A stretch of DNA of 64,000 nt. It comes from Liquorilactobacillus aquaticus DSM 21051 (GTDB taxonomy: Bacteria; Bacillota; Bacilli; Lactobacillales; Lactobacillaceae). Shown one piece after another: positions 18,928 through 26,717 of this stretch. The position numbers and the translations under genes were made by a program. The stretch lies in NCBI RefSeq assembly GCF_001436755.1, contig NZ_AYZD01000015.1, positions 334,262 through 398,261 on the forward strand, written 5' to 3'. The stretch's first letter is position 1; the number at the start of each line of letters is the position of its first letter. The notes below the pieces were generated by a model, which saw nothing but the letters and a program-made list of their open reading frames with translations, was not told where the DNA came from and did not search any database.

Positions 18928-20380
18928 GTTTCATCTTCCCTTCAAAATAACCCAGAACTTTAGACAGACCAAACGTCATCAAAAAGTAAATAACCATTGT
19001 GATAAAAATCGGAATAACCCCTTTATAAGTTGCAGATTGCACCAACTGCATTTGATACATCAGATCGGTCACACCGATAATTGACACAATAGAACTTTCT
19101 TTGATGAGGGTCACGAACTCATTTCCTAATGCTGGCCAAATGTTTTTTAAAGCTTGAGGAATAATGATATAGCGATATGTTTCTTTTTGAGACATTCCCA
19201 AGCTTCTTGAAGCCTCCGTTTGCCCGGAAGGAATTGATTCAATCCCTGAGCGGATGACTTCAGCAACATAAGCAGCGGAGTTTAAAGAAACCGCAATAAT
19301 ACCTGCAACCAAAGCTGGTAAAGATTGGATAACTGCACCAACGCCAAAATAAACAAACATGACCTGAACCATTAGAGGGGTCCCACGCACAAACTCAATG
19401 TATGAAACTGCCAAACCATGTACAAATTTGCTGCGAGATAATCGCATTAAAGCGAATAGCGTCCCGAGTACAAAACCAAAGAACACCGAGACTACCGTGA
19501 TAATCAAGGTATATTCAATCCCTTTGGCAAAATATGTCCAATAGTTCATCATTGACTTCTTTTTGCTGTTAGCAGTCATATTTTTAGCTGCAGCTGGAAT
19601 GTATTTCTTATTGATAAGATTGTCTTTTTTTATCTCATCAATTGTTTTATTTGCTGCTGTTACAAGACTATCTGCTCCCTTAGAAAAACCAATTGCTGAG
19701 CCAGTTTGACTTGCATCAATATCAAAGCCTGGATTAATGACTTTTAGATTTCGATTATTTTCGGCAAATGCTTTTGCGGTTGCCTCTTCCATTGCGACAG
19801 CATTCACTTTATGTGATTGTAGAGCTATTACTAAGTCATTTAATTTTGCCAAACCCTTAACATCATTGCCCTTCATCTGCTGTTTAACCAACGAATATTG
19901 CAATGAACCTGTCTGAGCACCAATTGTTTGACCTTTAAAATCTTTGATTTTTTTAAAACGTGCCGCATCACTTTTATTGATGAGCATATACTGATTACCG
20001 GTATAGTATATCTTGGAAAAAGCAACACTCGTTTTTCTCTCAGGTGTTGGATTCATTCCTGCGATTACCATATCGATTTTATGTGTTTCTAACGCAACTA
20101 GAAGTGAATCAAAGTTCATATTCCTAATTTTTAATTTGACGCCAATATCCTTAGCAAATCTTTCCGCAATCGAAATATCAAGCCCTACGTATTTTGTTTT
20201 GCCATTTTCTTTTGCTGTAAACTCATATGGAGGATAATCGGCACTTGTTCCTACGACCAACGTGCCTTTGTCCTTCACTTTCTGTAAGTAATTATCACTC
20301 GCAGCTTTCACATGTGTAAAAGGTATGATAAGTGCTAATAAAAAAATAATTATAAATAAAAAAAACTTGTTTTTCTTCAT
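18920..20380 (-). CDS. glnP: amino acid ABC transporter substrate-binding protein fused to permease (GlnPH-type)
   Basis: This fused importer subunit has 486 residues. A signal sequence or anchor helix (residues 4-26) is followed by one SBP_bac_3 domain (about 30-270, with the ligand-loop motif SADYPPYEF), then a membrane permease domain (about 285-480). The permease carries the ATPase-contact loop [17 protein letters not shown] and the helix motif [11 protein letters not shown]. Such fusions are common in Lactobacillales, where the sensor domain delivers glutamine or glutamate directly. Only one binding domain is present, whereas lactococcal GlnPQ has two. A strong TTGCAT-17-TATAAT promoter lies upstream. 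Confidence 0.92.
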   Translation of the reverse strand: MKKNKFFLFIIIFLLALIIPFTHVKAASDNYLQKVKDKGTLVVGTSADYPPYEFTAKENGKTKYVGLDISIAERFAKDIGVKLKIRNMNFDSLLVALETHKIDMVIAGMNPTPERKTSVAFSKIYYTGNQYMLINKSDAARFKKIKDFKGQTIGAQTGSLQYSLVKQQMKGNDVKGLAKLNDLVIALQSHKVNAVAMEEATAKAFAENNRNLKVINPGFDIDASQTGSAIGFSKGADSLVTAANKTIDEIKKDNLINKKYIPAAAKNMTANSKKKSMMNYWTYFAKGIEYTLIITVVSVFFGFVLGTLFALMRLSRSKFVHGLAVSYIEFVRGTPLMVQVMFVYFGVGAVIQSLPALVAGIIAVSLNSAAYVAEVIRSGIESIPSGQTEASRSLGMSQKETYRYIIIPQALKNIWPALGNEFVTLIKESSIVSIIGVTDLMYQMQLVQSATYKGVIPIFITMVIYFLMTFGLSKVLGYFEGKMKHA

Positions 20381-20425
20381 GCATTCTTTCTCCTTCTGGG
20401 ATAATACAAGCTACCACCAGGAAAA

Positions 20426-20454
20426 ATTATACCTCACCAGGAATTATTATGCAA
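20426..20454 (-). promoter_or_regulatory. sigma-A promoter of the glutamine-type ABC operon
   Basis: TTGCAT, a 17-nt spacer and perfect TATAAT lie about 45 nt before the start codon. A 9-bp direct repeat, TTCCTGGTG on the minus strand, brackets the -10 box (20416-20424 and 20435-20443, 19 bp apart). That position suits a repressor binding one DNA face, but the regulator is unknown. Confidence 0.75.
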
Positions 20455-20483
20455 TAAAATACTCAAAAAGGCATTTTTTATTC

Positions 20484-20511
20484 ATAAAAATGATATTATT
20501 ATCATTTTTAT
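20484..20511. repeat. 28-bp palindrome, 12-bp arms with a 4-bp centre
   Basis: The arms ATAAAAATGATA and TATCATTTTTAT are perfect complements around TTAT. It lies between the divergent glutamine ABC promoter and the small protein gene. The core TGATATTATTATCA is one base shorter than a Fur-family operator. It could be a protein binding site or a T-rich hairpin; both are inferences. Confidence 0.7.
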
Positions 20512-20528
20512 ACAACAAGTTAATTAAT

Positions 20529-20557
20529 TGAAATTAGTTTTAAAAACTGTTATCCTG
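20529..20557 (+). promoter_or_regulatory. candidate promoter of the 48-residue protein gene
   Basis: TTGAAA, a 17-nt spacer and TATCCT occur 55 nt before the ATG. The -35 box is good and the -10 box matches four of six consensus bases. Confidence 0.45.
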
Positions 20558-20612
20558 TACTGAGTGACTAAAGTCAACCACTAGTTAAGGATAAAGGAGT
20601 GATTATACCACT

Positions 20613-20759
20613 ATGGGACTTACAGTAAACCGTCAAAATCAGTTAGATAAGATGTTTGAAAAATTTGCAGTCGATCCTGTTGAACCTCCAAAGAAAAAAG
20701 AAAAAAATAGTGAAAAAGCAAAAAAAGATTCCCACCAAAATAAAGACTCTGCCCAGTAA
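20613..20759 (+). CDS. small charged protein, 48 aa (SPJ_0845-like)
   Basis: The reading frame starts MGLTVNRQNQLDKMFEKFAV and ends with a Lys/Glu/Asn-rich, probably disordered tail. AAAGGAG lies 12 nt before the ATG. The N-terminal pattern resembles a small family of lactic acid bacteria often annotated SPJ_0845; this is from memory of the pattern and has not been searched. No function is known to me. The gene has its own promoter and is followed by a long structured element ending in seven T. A competing frame at 20656-20862 overlaps it but lacks a ribosome binding site. Confidence 0.7.
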   Translation: MGLTVNRQNQLDKMFEKFAVDPVEPPKKKEKNSEKAKKDSHQNKDSAQ

Positions 20760-20779
20760 CATATTAGGCTATGCAAAAG

Positions 20780-20871
20780 AATCTCAAACAAAGCTAAAAA
20801 CTTTTTTCCGAAGAGTTAACCGTAACTCTGATTCGTTAAAAGCAGTTTGTAGCCTTGGATGAGATTTTTTT
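20780..20871 (+). ncRNA. structured 3' element or small RNA ending in a terminator
   Basis: Nested helices can be drawn: AATCTCA (20780-20786) with TGAGATT (20860-20866), then CAAAGCTA with TAGCCTTG (one mismatch), and an inner hairpin AGAGTTA/TAACTCT with an ACCG loop (20812-20829). The run ends in seven T. It may be the terminator and 3' untranslated region of the small protein gene, or a stable small RNA. I know of no matching named RNA family. Confidence 0.55.
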
Positions 20872-20923
20872 ACTATTCTATTATAAAAAATTTCTTGTTA
20901 TGTAACTTAATACTAAAAATTTT

Positions 20924-21223
20924 CTACTTATCTTGTGAAAATCCATGTGGATAACGTCTGTTGAGTGTCTGAATATTATCTTCAGCCACTTCATCGAATG
21001 GAATATCTGCCCAAGCTGCAATTTGAGATAAATACCAAAGAACATCCCCTAACTCATGCACCATCTCAGAGCGATTTAGATCTTTCCCTTTAAAGGTGTA
21101 ATTTTTAATCAGATCGATCAACTGTCCGCTTTCACCTGCAAGACCCAATGCACAGTTTGTCAGAACTTGTTCATTACCATATAAAGTTCTTTTTGCAGCC
21201 TTTTGATACTCATTAAATTCCAT
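20924..21223 (-). CDS. MazG-like nucleotide pyrophosphohydrolase
   Basis: This 99-residue all-alpha protein has the MazG/dUTPase-superfamily metal sites, E-x-x-x-L-x-x-x-I-K in ESGQLIDLIKNYTFKG and the second acidic site ELGDVLWYL. Such enzymes cleave nucleoside triphosphates (often aberrant ones) to monophosphates. The length corresponds to the short single-domain form rather than full MazG. The start is MEFNEYQ, with AAAGGGTG upstream. It follows engB after 19 nt and is probably in the same transcript. Confidence 0.88.
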   Translation of the reverse strand: MEFNEYQKAAKRTLYGNEQVLTNCALGLAGESGQLIDLIKNYTFKGKDLNRSEMVHELGDVLWYLSQIAAWADIPFDEVAEDNIQTLNRRYPHGFSQDK

Positions 21224-21242
21224 TGCCAGCACCCTTTCAATC

Positions 21243-21827
21243 TTATTTTGTCATCTTCTCAATCCAAGCCCAAATCGCATCATTTCCAGTTTTATCAACA
21301 GCAGAAAACAAAGTAAAAGCATCTTTATTCAAAAAGCCTATCTTTTTTAATGCGCTGCTTGTCACTTTGTTCCACTTGGAACGCGATACCTTATCTATTT
21401 TTGTACCGACGGTCAAAACTGGCAACTGATAATAATGTAGAAAATCCAACATTTGAATATCAAGTTCAGTAGGTTCGTGTCGAGCATCGATCAATGAAAT
21501 TACACCCTTGAGGCTGGGGCGCTTTGTTAAATAGGTTTCAATCATTCTCCCCCACTTCTCACGTTCTTTTTTTGAAACTTTCGCATAACCATATCCCGGG
21601 ACATCAACTAGAAATAACTTTGATTCAACATTATAAAAATTCAGCGTCTGCGTTTTTCCGGGCTGACCAGACGTACGCGCGTAGCTTTTACGACCAATTA
21701 AGGTATTGATTAGTGATGACTTTCCAACATTAGAACGACCAACCAATGCAATTTCTGGAAACCCATCACCAGGATACTGTTCTGGTCTGACTGCGCTAAT
21801 TGTCAATTCAACATTATGCACTTTCAT
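21243..21827 (-). CDS. engB: ribosome biogenesis GTP-binding protein EngB/YsxC
   Basis: EngB is an essential GTPase needed for late 50S assembly. The 194-residue protein carries GRSNVGKSS at residues 30-38, the switch region DVPGYG, and TKIDK for guanine recognition. The start is MKVHNVEL because AAGGAGG lies nine nt upstream; the extended frame upstream runs through the terminator following rpmF and is rejected. In many Firmicutes it sits behind clpX, but here it follows a terminator and leads a two-gene unit with the MazG-like gene. Confidence 0.96.
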   Translation of the reverse strand: MKVHNVELTISAVRPEQYPGDGFPEIALVGRSNVGKSSLINTLIGRKSYARTSGQPGKTQTLNFYNVESKLFLVDVPGYGYAKVSKKEREKWGRMIETYLTKRPSLKGVISLIDARHEPTELDIQMLDFLHYYQLPVLTVGTKIDKVSRSKWNKVTSSALKKIGFLNKDAFTLFSAVDKTGNDAIWAWIEKMTK

Positions 21828-21918
21828 CTGTGTTGCCTCCTTATCTTGATAAATTCTACCATATATCTTAGCTTTATCCCTATTAAAATATTCAAATATT
21901 TTTTTATAATTAGTTATA

Positions 21919-21956
21919 GAAAAAAAGCATTCCACGACATATAAGCCTGGAATGCT
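21919..21956 (-). terminator. intrinsic terminator after rpmF
   Basis: AGCATTCCA and TGGAATGCT form a nine-pair stem, followed on the minus strand by seven T. It ends the long yqeG-to-rpmF series. Confidence 0.88.
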
Positions 21957-21983
21957 ACTATTTCATTGTAATTGAAACTCGTT

Positions 21984-22163
21984 TTATTTCGATACTTTAA
22001 CGACTTCCTTGTCACCATAGTAACCACAACTTGAACATACATGATGTGATTTTCTTAATTCACCACAATTTGGACAAGCGCTCATTCCTGGCACTTGTAG
22101 CTTGTAATGTGTCCGACGTAATCTCTTACGTGTTTTTGAAGTTTTACGTGCTGGTACTGCCAT
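21984..22163 (-). CDS. rpmF: 50S ribosomal protein L32
   Basis: This 59-residue protein begins [17 protein letters not shown], the conserved L32 N-terminus. It keeps a zinc ribbon, with Cys30-x2-Cys33 and Cys43-x2-Cys46, so this is the zinc-binding (C+) form. AAGGAGG precedes the ATG. It follows the yceD gene, a pairing conserved across bacteria, and a strong terminator follows. Its short length keeps it below common gene-calling cutoffs. Confidence 0.97.
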   Translation of the reverse strand: MAVPARKTSKTRKRLRRTHYKLQVPGMSACPNCGELRKSHHVCSSCGYYGDKEVVKVSK

Positions 22164-22251
22164 TGACAGCCACCTCCTTTAAGTTAATTATAAATTATTC
22201 AACAAGAAGAATTGTACTTTGTATTCACTAATTTTGCAACCATCCGCTGAC

Positions 22252-22785
22252 TCATTTATCAGTTTTAAAAAAATCTTTCAGTTTTGCCATCCGAGGATCA
22301 ATATGATCATCATCGTTGCGTTTATGATCTTCCTCTGATAGATTCCAATCTACACCACGAAATTCCGCCGTTTGTTGTTTCTCTTCTGCGGTTAGAATTT
22401 TCATCGGAATCTGCAACAAAACGTTGTCTTCAACAATCTGATCTAAGTCAATAACGTCGTTATCTAGAATAATCACAACATCATTACTACCAAAGCGCTC
22501 CATATTAGATTCATGATGACTGACGTAATATTCACTCGTATTAAACTTAAGCGGTATTTCGACCGGTTTTAAAGATCTTGTTGAAGGTACAGTCACGGTA
22601 ACCGCTACTTCTAAATACCCCAACAAACCTAAGCTATCCATCGAAAACAGCCCGTTAACATGCGCCAACGAAATAGCAAGAATATCCTTATTCCGTTTCT
22701 TAATCGATGCAGTAACGTCAACCATTGTATCAATATGGAGAGGCTTTGCTCCCTTTTGACTCAACTCACTCAGAGACCACTTCAT
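22252..22785 (-). CDS. YceD family (DUF177) protein
   Basis: This 177-residue protein belongs to the YceD/DUF177 family, found next to rpmF in most bacteria and required for 23S rRNA accumulation in plants and E. coli. The family signature is partly visible in the mid region (LDNDVIDLDQIVEDNVLLQIPMK) and the following motif CxxxC is absent, as is common in Firmicutes. The C-terminal tail (DPRMAKLKDFF) is the conserved YceD ending. The gene lies between tmcAL and rpmF and is probably co-transcribed with both. Confidence 0.88.
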   Translation of the reverse strand: MKWSLSELSQKGAKPLHIDTMVDVTASIKKRNKDILAISLAHVNGLFSMDSLGLLGYLEVAVTVTVPSTRSLKPVEIPLKFNTSEYYVSHHESNMERFGSNDVVIILDNDVIDLDQIVEDNVLLQIPMKILTAEEKQQTAEFRGVDWNLSEEDHKRNDDDHIDPRMAKLKDFFKTDK

Positions 22786-22864
22786 ACAAATCTCCTCCTA
22801 ATACAACAAGAGTAATTATACCTGTCTCACAAAGCAATGTCAACGTTTATTCCTTGACAGCTAA

Positions 22865-24013
22865 TTATTCAAAATACAAAGGAAAACGACCTAAATCCTG
22901 TGGAACTTTATTTACCAATGAATATACTGTTCCTGCGCGGTAGTCAACGGCTAGAAGGTCCTCTTTAGTTTTTTTATCGACTTTCGTTATTATGGGATAT
23001 CTGCATCTTTTTTTTGCCCTGTTCAAATGAAAGCGGCCTTTATCGCTAAAACCCAACAGTCTAATATAAGGATCTTCTTCAATCTTTCTGACCTCTTCTG
23101 ATGTAACTTGGATAAGAATGGTCACCGCTAATCGTGACAAACGAGTATATGTATACCGCTTCGACTTGACCGCTTTGATCCAGTCATCAAACACTGCATT
23201 CTCTGGAAGTTTTTCGGTTTGTTGCTTTACACGATATTCAAGCCCTTCTGAAACATCGTATAACTTCCTCATCCTCTCCAAACTGCTTGTCTTGATCTGA
23301 TAGTACAGCAGTAACCAAAAATTCTTCCAGGAAGTTATTCTTTGTTCGGTCAGGCTATTAAAGGTCCAACTAGGAACATATTTACGTATTTCCCTCACGT
23401 TCTGTTTTTCCAGCTGTTTCCTAATAGCAGATGCACTAGCAATATGCTTTTTTTCCCTTAAAAAAAGATCATGATGCCCTGCAATTACCCGCTGAAGTGG
23501 TATTAGCTCGAAAGGAGATCCCATTTTTCGATTTGCTCGTGCATATGCCAAACCTAAAAGATCATTAGGCTGATCAACACTGTATCCTAATTTTTCGTGA
23601 ACGGCTCGTTGATATGCAGCAGCGTAAGATTCATTATATTTAGAAAAATCCCCATGAATCTTCATAGTTTTCTCTGCCATCAAATTGAAATCATATGCAG
23701 CGTGCTCGGCACCAAAAAACAATTTTTGAACACCCAATTCTTTCAAAATTTTTACTGCACCTAGTGCAAAGCGATCAGCTGGTTGCACACAGAAAACAAG
23801 CGGTAATTCAACAACTAAATCCACACCTGCACTTAAAGCCAGCTTAGTCCGTGTCCACTTATCAATACAGGCTGGCTCTCCCCGTTCCAAAAAGTTACCA
23901 CTCATTGCCACAACAATCGTAGCATCTGGAAACTGAGTGCGTATCTGCTCAAGCTGGTGCAGATGTCCATTATGAAAAGGATTATATTCGGCAATTATCC
24001 CAACTACTGTCAC
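22865..24013 (-). CDS. tmcAL: tRNA(Met) cytidine acetate ligase
   Basis: TmcAL (YlbM) uses acetate and ATP to make N4-acetylcytidine at the wobble base of elongator tRNA-Met. The 382-residue protein starts with the nucleotidyltransferase motif GIIAEYNPFHNGH at residues 5-17, followed by VAMSGNFLERGEPA. The start is a GTG immediately behind AGGAGGAG; the frame continues upstream into the methyltransferase gene but without a better site. It directly follows the yqeM-like gene and precedes yceD. Confidence 0.93.
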   Translation of the reverse strand: MTVVGIIAEYNPFHNGHLHQLEQIRTQFPDATIVVAMSGNFLERGEPACIDKWTRTKLALSAGVDLVVELPLVFCVQPADRFALGAVKILKELGVQKLFFGAEHAAYDFNLMAEKTMKIHGDFSKYNESYAAAYQRAVHEKLGYSVDQPNDLLGLAYARANRKMGSPFELIPLQRVIAGHHDLFLREKKHIASASAIRKQLEKQNVREIRKYVPSWTFNSLTEQRITSWKNFWLLLYYQIKTSSLERMRKLYDVSEGLEYRVKQQTEKLPENAVFDDWIKAVKSKRYTYTRLSRLAVTILIQVTSEEVRKIEEDPYIRLLGFSDKGRFHLNRAKKRCRYPIITKVDKKTKEDLLAVDYRAGTVYSLVNKVPQDLGRFPLYFE

Positions 24014-24026
24014 CGCAACTCTCCTC

Positions 24027-24767
24027 CTATATCTTATGGCAAACAAAGAACCATCTTTCTGTTGTCTCGGAAGGCTCAGCATCTCCAAAATCAGCAAATT
24101 CTTTTATGCTTTTGAATCCTGCTTCACTTAAAATTCTTCTATACTCTGGTAAAGAATAGGTCCGTTCATAATGTGTCTCATTCAAACGCGCATAACCTTT
24201 TTTGTGTTTATCATACACAAAAAAAGTTAGATCATGGATCACACTGTGAGGCTGGTCACCTTCATACGACTGCCAGATAAAAGCACGGTTATCATCCGTA
24301 TAGTTATACATATATCCAGGATACACGACATCTGTTTGATAAGGAGAAATTACATCAAAAATAAAGTAACCACCCTTTCGTAGATGTTCATACACCTGCC
24401 TGAAAACTTTTAGCATACTCTCTTCGTCATCCATATAACACAGAGAATCCAAACAGCAAGTGACAACATCAAAATCAGCTAGTTCACTTAAATCAAGCAT
24501 GTCGGCTTCTATCAAGGGAATATTTACCTGCTTATCTCTTGCATGCTCTTCGGCCAAAGTTAACATATCCGCAGACAAATCGGAGCCGACAACATCATAG
24601 CCCTTCTGAGCCAGCAAAACAGCTAGTCTTCCCGTTCCGCAAGCAAGATCTAAAATCTGAGCCGTTGAGAGCGTTGGAACTTGTTTTTCAATAAATGAAC
24701 ACCATTGTTCATACATTTTCGGTTCCATCAATTCATCATATAGTTGAGCAAATGTTGTATAAACCAT
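24027..24767 (-). CDS. class I SAM-dependent methyltransferase (YqeM-like)
   Basis: This 246-residue Rossmann-fold methyltransferase has the SAM-binding motif ILDLACGTGRLAV near residue 38, an acidic strand-2 end (GSDLS) and the motif IEADMLDLSEL. Its place right after rsfS matches Bacillus yqeM; the substrate is unknown. It begins two nt after the rsfS stop codon and ends near the GTG of tmcAL, so all three are tightly linked. Confidence 0.88.
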   Translation of the reverse strand: MVYTTFAQLYDELMEPKMYEQWCSFIEKQVPTLSTAQILDLACGTGRLAVLLAQKGYDVVGSDLSADMLTLAEEHARDKQVNIPLIEADMLDLSELADFDVVTCCLDSLCYMDDEESMLKVFRQVYEHLRKGGYFIFDVISPYQTDVVYPGYMYNYTDDNRAFIWQSYEGDQPHSVIHDLTFFVYDKHKKGYARLNETHYERTYSLPEYRRILSEAGFKSIKEFADFGDAEPSETTERWFFVCHKI

Positions 24768-24769
24768 TT

Positions 24770-25126
24770 TTAATCAGTTACCCATTCAGTAACGTCAGCA
24801 AGAGGCGCTTCTGACCAAAGTTTTTCTAAATTATAAAAACGACGTGTTTCTGTTTTAAAAACATGTACAATTACATCGGATAGATCTATAAGTATCCAAG
24901 TACCGCTATTTTTTCCCTCAACCTGCTTGATTACAATTCCATTTTTCTCAGCATTTTCCTCGATCGTATCAGCAATCGCTTTTACTTGACGCTCGGAATC
25001 AGCCTGCATAATCACAAAATAATCAGCAACATAACTTATTTTATGAACATCAAGCGCAATAATATCTTCCGCTTTTTTACGATCTGCCGCTTCAACAACT
25101 ACCTTTAAAATATCTTTGCTATTCAT
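24770..25126 (-). CDS. rsfS: ribosome silencing factor RsfS
   Basis: RsfS binds L14 on free 50S subunits and blocks joining to 30S during starvation. The 118-residue protein shows the family pattern DIIALDVHKISYVADYFVI, then a central SERQVKAIADTI helix and the ending WILIDLSDVIVHVF with a tail of YNLEKLWSEAP. The length and neighbours (nadD, yqeK, yqeM) are as in other Firmicutes. ATG start with GGAG upstream. Confidence 0.96.
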   Translation of the reverse strand: MNSKDILKVVVEAADRKKAEDIIALDVHKISYVADYFVIMQADSERQVKAIADTIEENAEKNGIVIKQVEGKNSGTWILIDLSDVIVHVFKTETRRFYNLEKLWSEAPLADVTEWVTD

Positions 25127-25136
25127 CTAATTCTCC

Positions 25137-25739
25137 TTAATTTACTGCGACTACCCAACGATTATACGTTTCAATCGCCGTGGGATAAATTGTCTTATTC
25201 GCAGACAATAAATATTGCAGTGTGTGTTTAGTCTCAAAAGCAACTGCCTGATCTAAATTTTTGAATGCAATTGTACGTGCAAAATCTACATCAGGAAATA
25301 CGCGCCCCTCTTCAACAAAATCAGCAACATAAATTACTTTATCTAGCTGCGTCATTTTTACAGAACCGACAGTATGACGTCTGACGGCATTTAATATCTC
25401 TGGATCACTTATCTTAAGTTCATCCTCAATGATCTCGGCACCAACAACCCCATGCCAAATAAAATTATTCCATTTCAATAAATCTGGATCTAAATGCTTT
25501 CTGTCAATTACCTTTTTGAATTCCTCAGCGCTTCGTTCCTTGGCATAGTCGTGAACTAAGGCCGCAATACTTGCTTTTTCAACATCTACAGCATTTTTTC
25601 CCGCAAGTTCTATAGCAGCTTTCTCCACTCCTAAAATATGCCGATAGCGTTTTTCACCGACACTCTGTTGAACTTTAGTACATAGCTCCACTCTGCTCCC
25701 AGCAAAGTACTTTTTGTGATACTTTAAATCAAACATCAT
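25137..25739 (-). CDS. yqeK: HD-domain phosphohydrolase YqeK (symmetrical Ap4A hydrolase family)
   Basis: This 200-residue HD-domain protein belongs to the YqeK family, whose members hydrolyse diadenosine tetraphosphate to two ADP. Metal ligands are in the HD motif AALVHDYAK and in ILNAVRRHTVGS. The start is MMFDLKY, eleven nt inside the end of nadD, with AGGGG five nt upstream, which suggests translational coupling. The partner enzyme NadD directly precedes it. Confidence 0.92.
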   Translation of the reverse strand: MMFDLKYHKKYFAGSRVELCTKVQQSVGEKRYRHILGVEKAAIELAGKNAVDVEKASIAALVHDYAKERSAEEFKKVIDRKHLDPDLLKWNNFIWHGVVGAEIIEDELKISDPEILNAVRRHTVGSVKMTQLDKVIYVADFVEEGRVFPDVDFARTIAFKNLDQAVAFETKHTLQYLLSANKTIYPTAIETYNRWVVAVN

Positions 25740-26364
25740 ATAGTCCCCTTTCATAAATGTATTTTTCAACAGCATCAGGTACTAGATATTTGATAGAACA
25801 GTGCTGGCTCAGTTTTTGACGAATTAAAGTTGAGCTGATATTAATCAACGGAATATCAACCCACATAATTGGATATTGACTTTTCTGAGGATAGCCTTCA
25901 CGGATGACACCCACGAAATGAACCATTTTGATCAACTGTTCAATTTTATGCCATTTAGGGAGGTAGGCAACCATGTCGCCACCGATGATAAAATAAAGCT
26001 CATATTCAGGATGACACTTTTGTAGAAGCTTGATGCTGTCATAGGTATAGCTTATTCCTCCTCGTTCCAATTCACATTTTTCCATCTGAAAAAGATCATT
26101 TCCAGCTATACTCAACTCAACCATTTGTTCACGCTCGAATGGACTGATTGACTCTTTATGGTCAACGTGCGGCGGTTTAGAATCCGGCATAAAAAGTACA
26201 CGTTCCAAACCTAATTGATCTGCAACCTGTTCAGCAATAATTAAATGTCCTAGATGCGGCGGATTAAAAGTCCCTCCCAGAATTCCAATTCTTTTTTTAT
26301 TTCTACCAAAATCAGGTTCTGATATAGTCAAAGTCTGCGGGTCTTTCACTGTTTGCACAGTCAC
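25729..26364 (-). CDS. nadD: nicotinate-nucleotide adenylyltransferase
   Basis: NadD makes deamido-NAD from nicotinate mononucleotide and ATP. The 211-residue protein has the nucleotidyltransferase motif GGTFNPPHLGH near residues 29-39 and the second motif ISSTLIRQKL. A GTG start is chosen, with GGAGG eight nt upstream. An N-terminal tail of about 25 residues before the GILGGTF motif is a little longer than usual. It sits between yhbY and yqeK in the conserved order. Confidence 0.95.
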   Translation of the reverse strand: MTVQTVKDPQTLTISEPDFGRNKKRIGILGGTFNPPHLGHLIIAEQVADQLGLERVLFMPDSKPPHVDHKESISPFEREQMVELSIAGNDLFQMEKCELERGGISYTYDSIKLLQKCHPEYELYFIIGGDMVAYLPKWHKIEQLIKMVHFVGVIREGYPQKSQYPIMWVDIPLINISSTLIRQKLSQHCSIKYLVPDAVEKYIYERGLYDV

Positions 26365-26388
26365 TTCTCATACCTCCAAAACAGTAAT

Positions 26389-26700
26389 TTATACTTCATT
26401 CAATTTATTCGAGATATCCCGATTTTTTATATTATCCGCTTGTCGGTAAAGAACCAGAATATGCCCTATTTCTTGAACGACTTGAATATCTGTCTTTGCC
26501 TCTAAATATTTACGAACTTCACCGGTATCTGATGGAGCATTCTGTAAAAGATTGATCTTTACTAGCTCGCGCTTATTTAAAGCATTTCTAACTTCTTTAA
26601 TCCAAACTGTATTCAATCCTTCTTTCCCAATTTGAAAAAGCGGCTTCAATGAGTGTGCTTGTGCTCTTAAAAAACGTTTTTGTTTCCCAGTTAACGACAT
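26389..26700 (-). CDS. yhbY: YhbY family RNA-binding protein (CRM domain)
   Basis: This 103-residue protein is a single CRM domain, with the LTGKQKRFLRA opening and the GLNTVWIKEVRNAL and ELVKINLL segments. Relatives bind ribosome precursors and help 50S assembly. The start is at MSLTGKQ, behind AAGGAGG; the upstream extension of the frame overlaps yqeH and is rejected. It lies between yqeH and nadD. Confidence 0.94.
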   Translation of the reverse strand: MSLTGKQKRFLRAQAHSLKPLFQIGKEGLNTVWIKEVRNALNKRELVKINLLQNAPSDTGEVRKYLEAKTDIQVVQEIGHILVLYRQADNIKNRDISNKLNEV

Positions 26701-26717
26701 GGTTTCCTCCTTAAAAT

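Noticed and set aside
20656-20862. A 68-residue lysine-rich reading frame after the small protein start
   Set aside because: It overlaps the better supported 48-residue frame and the structured element, and has no ribosome binding site.
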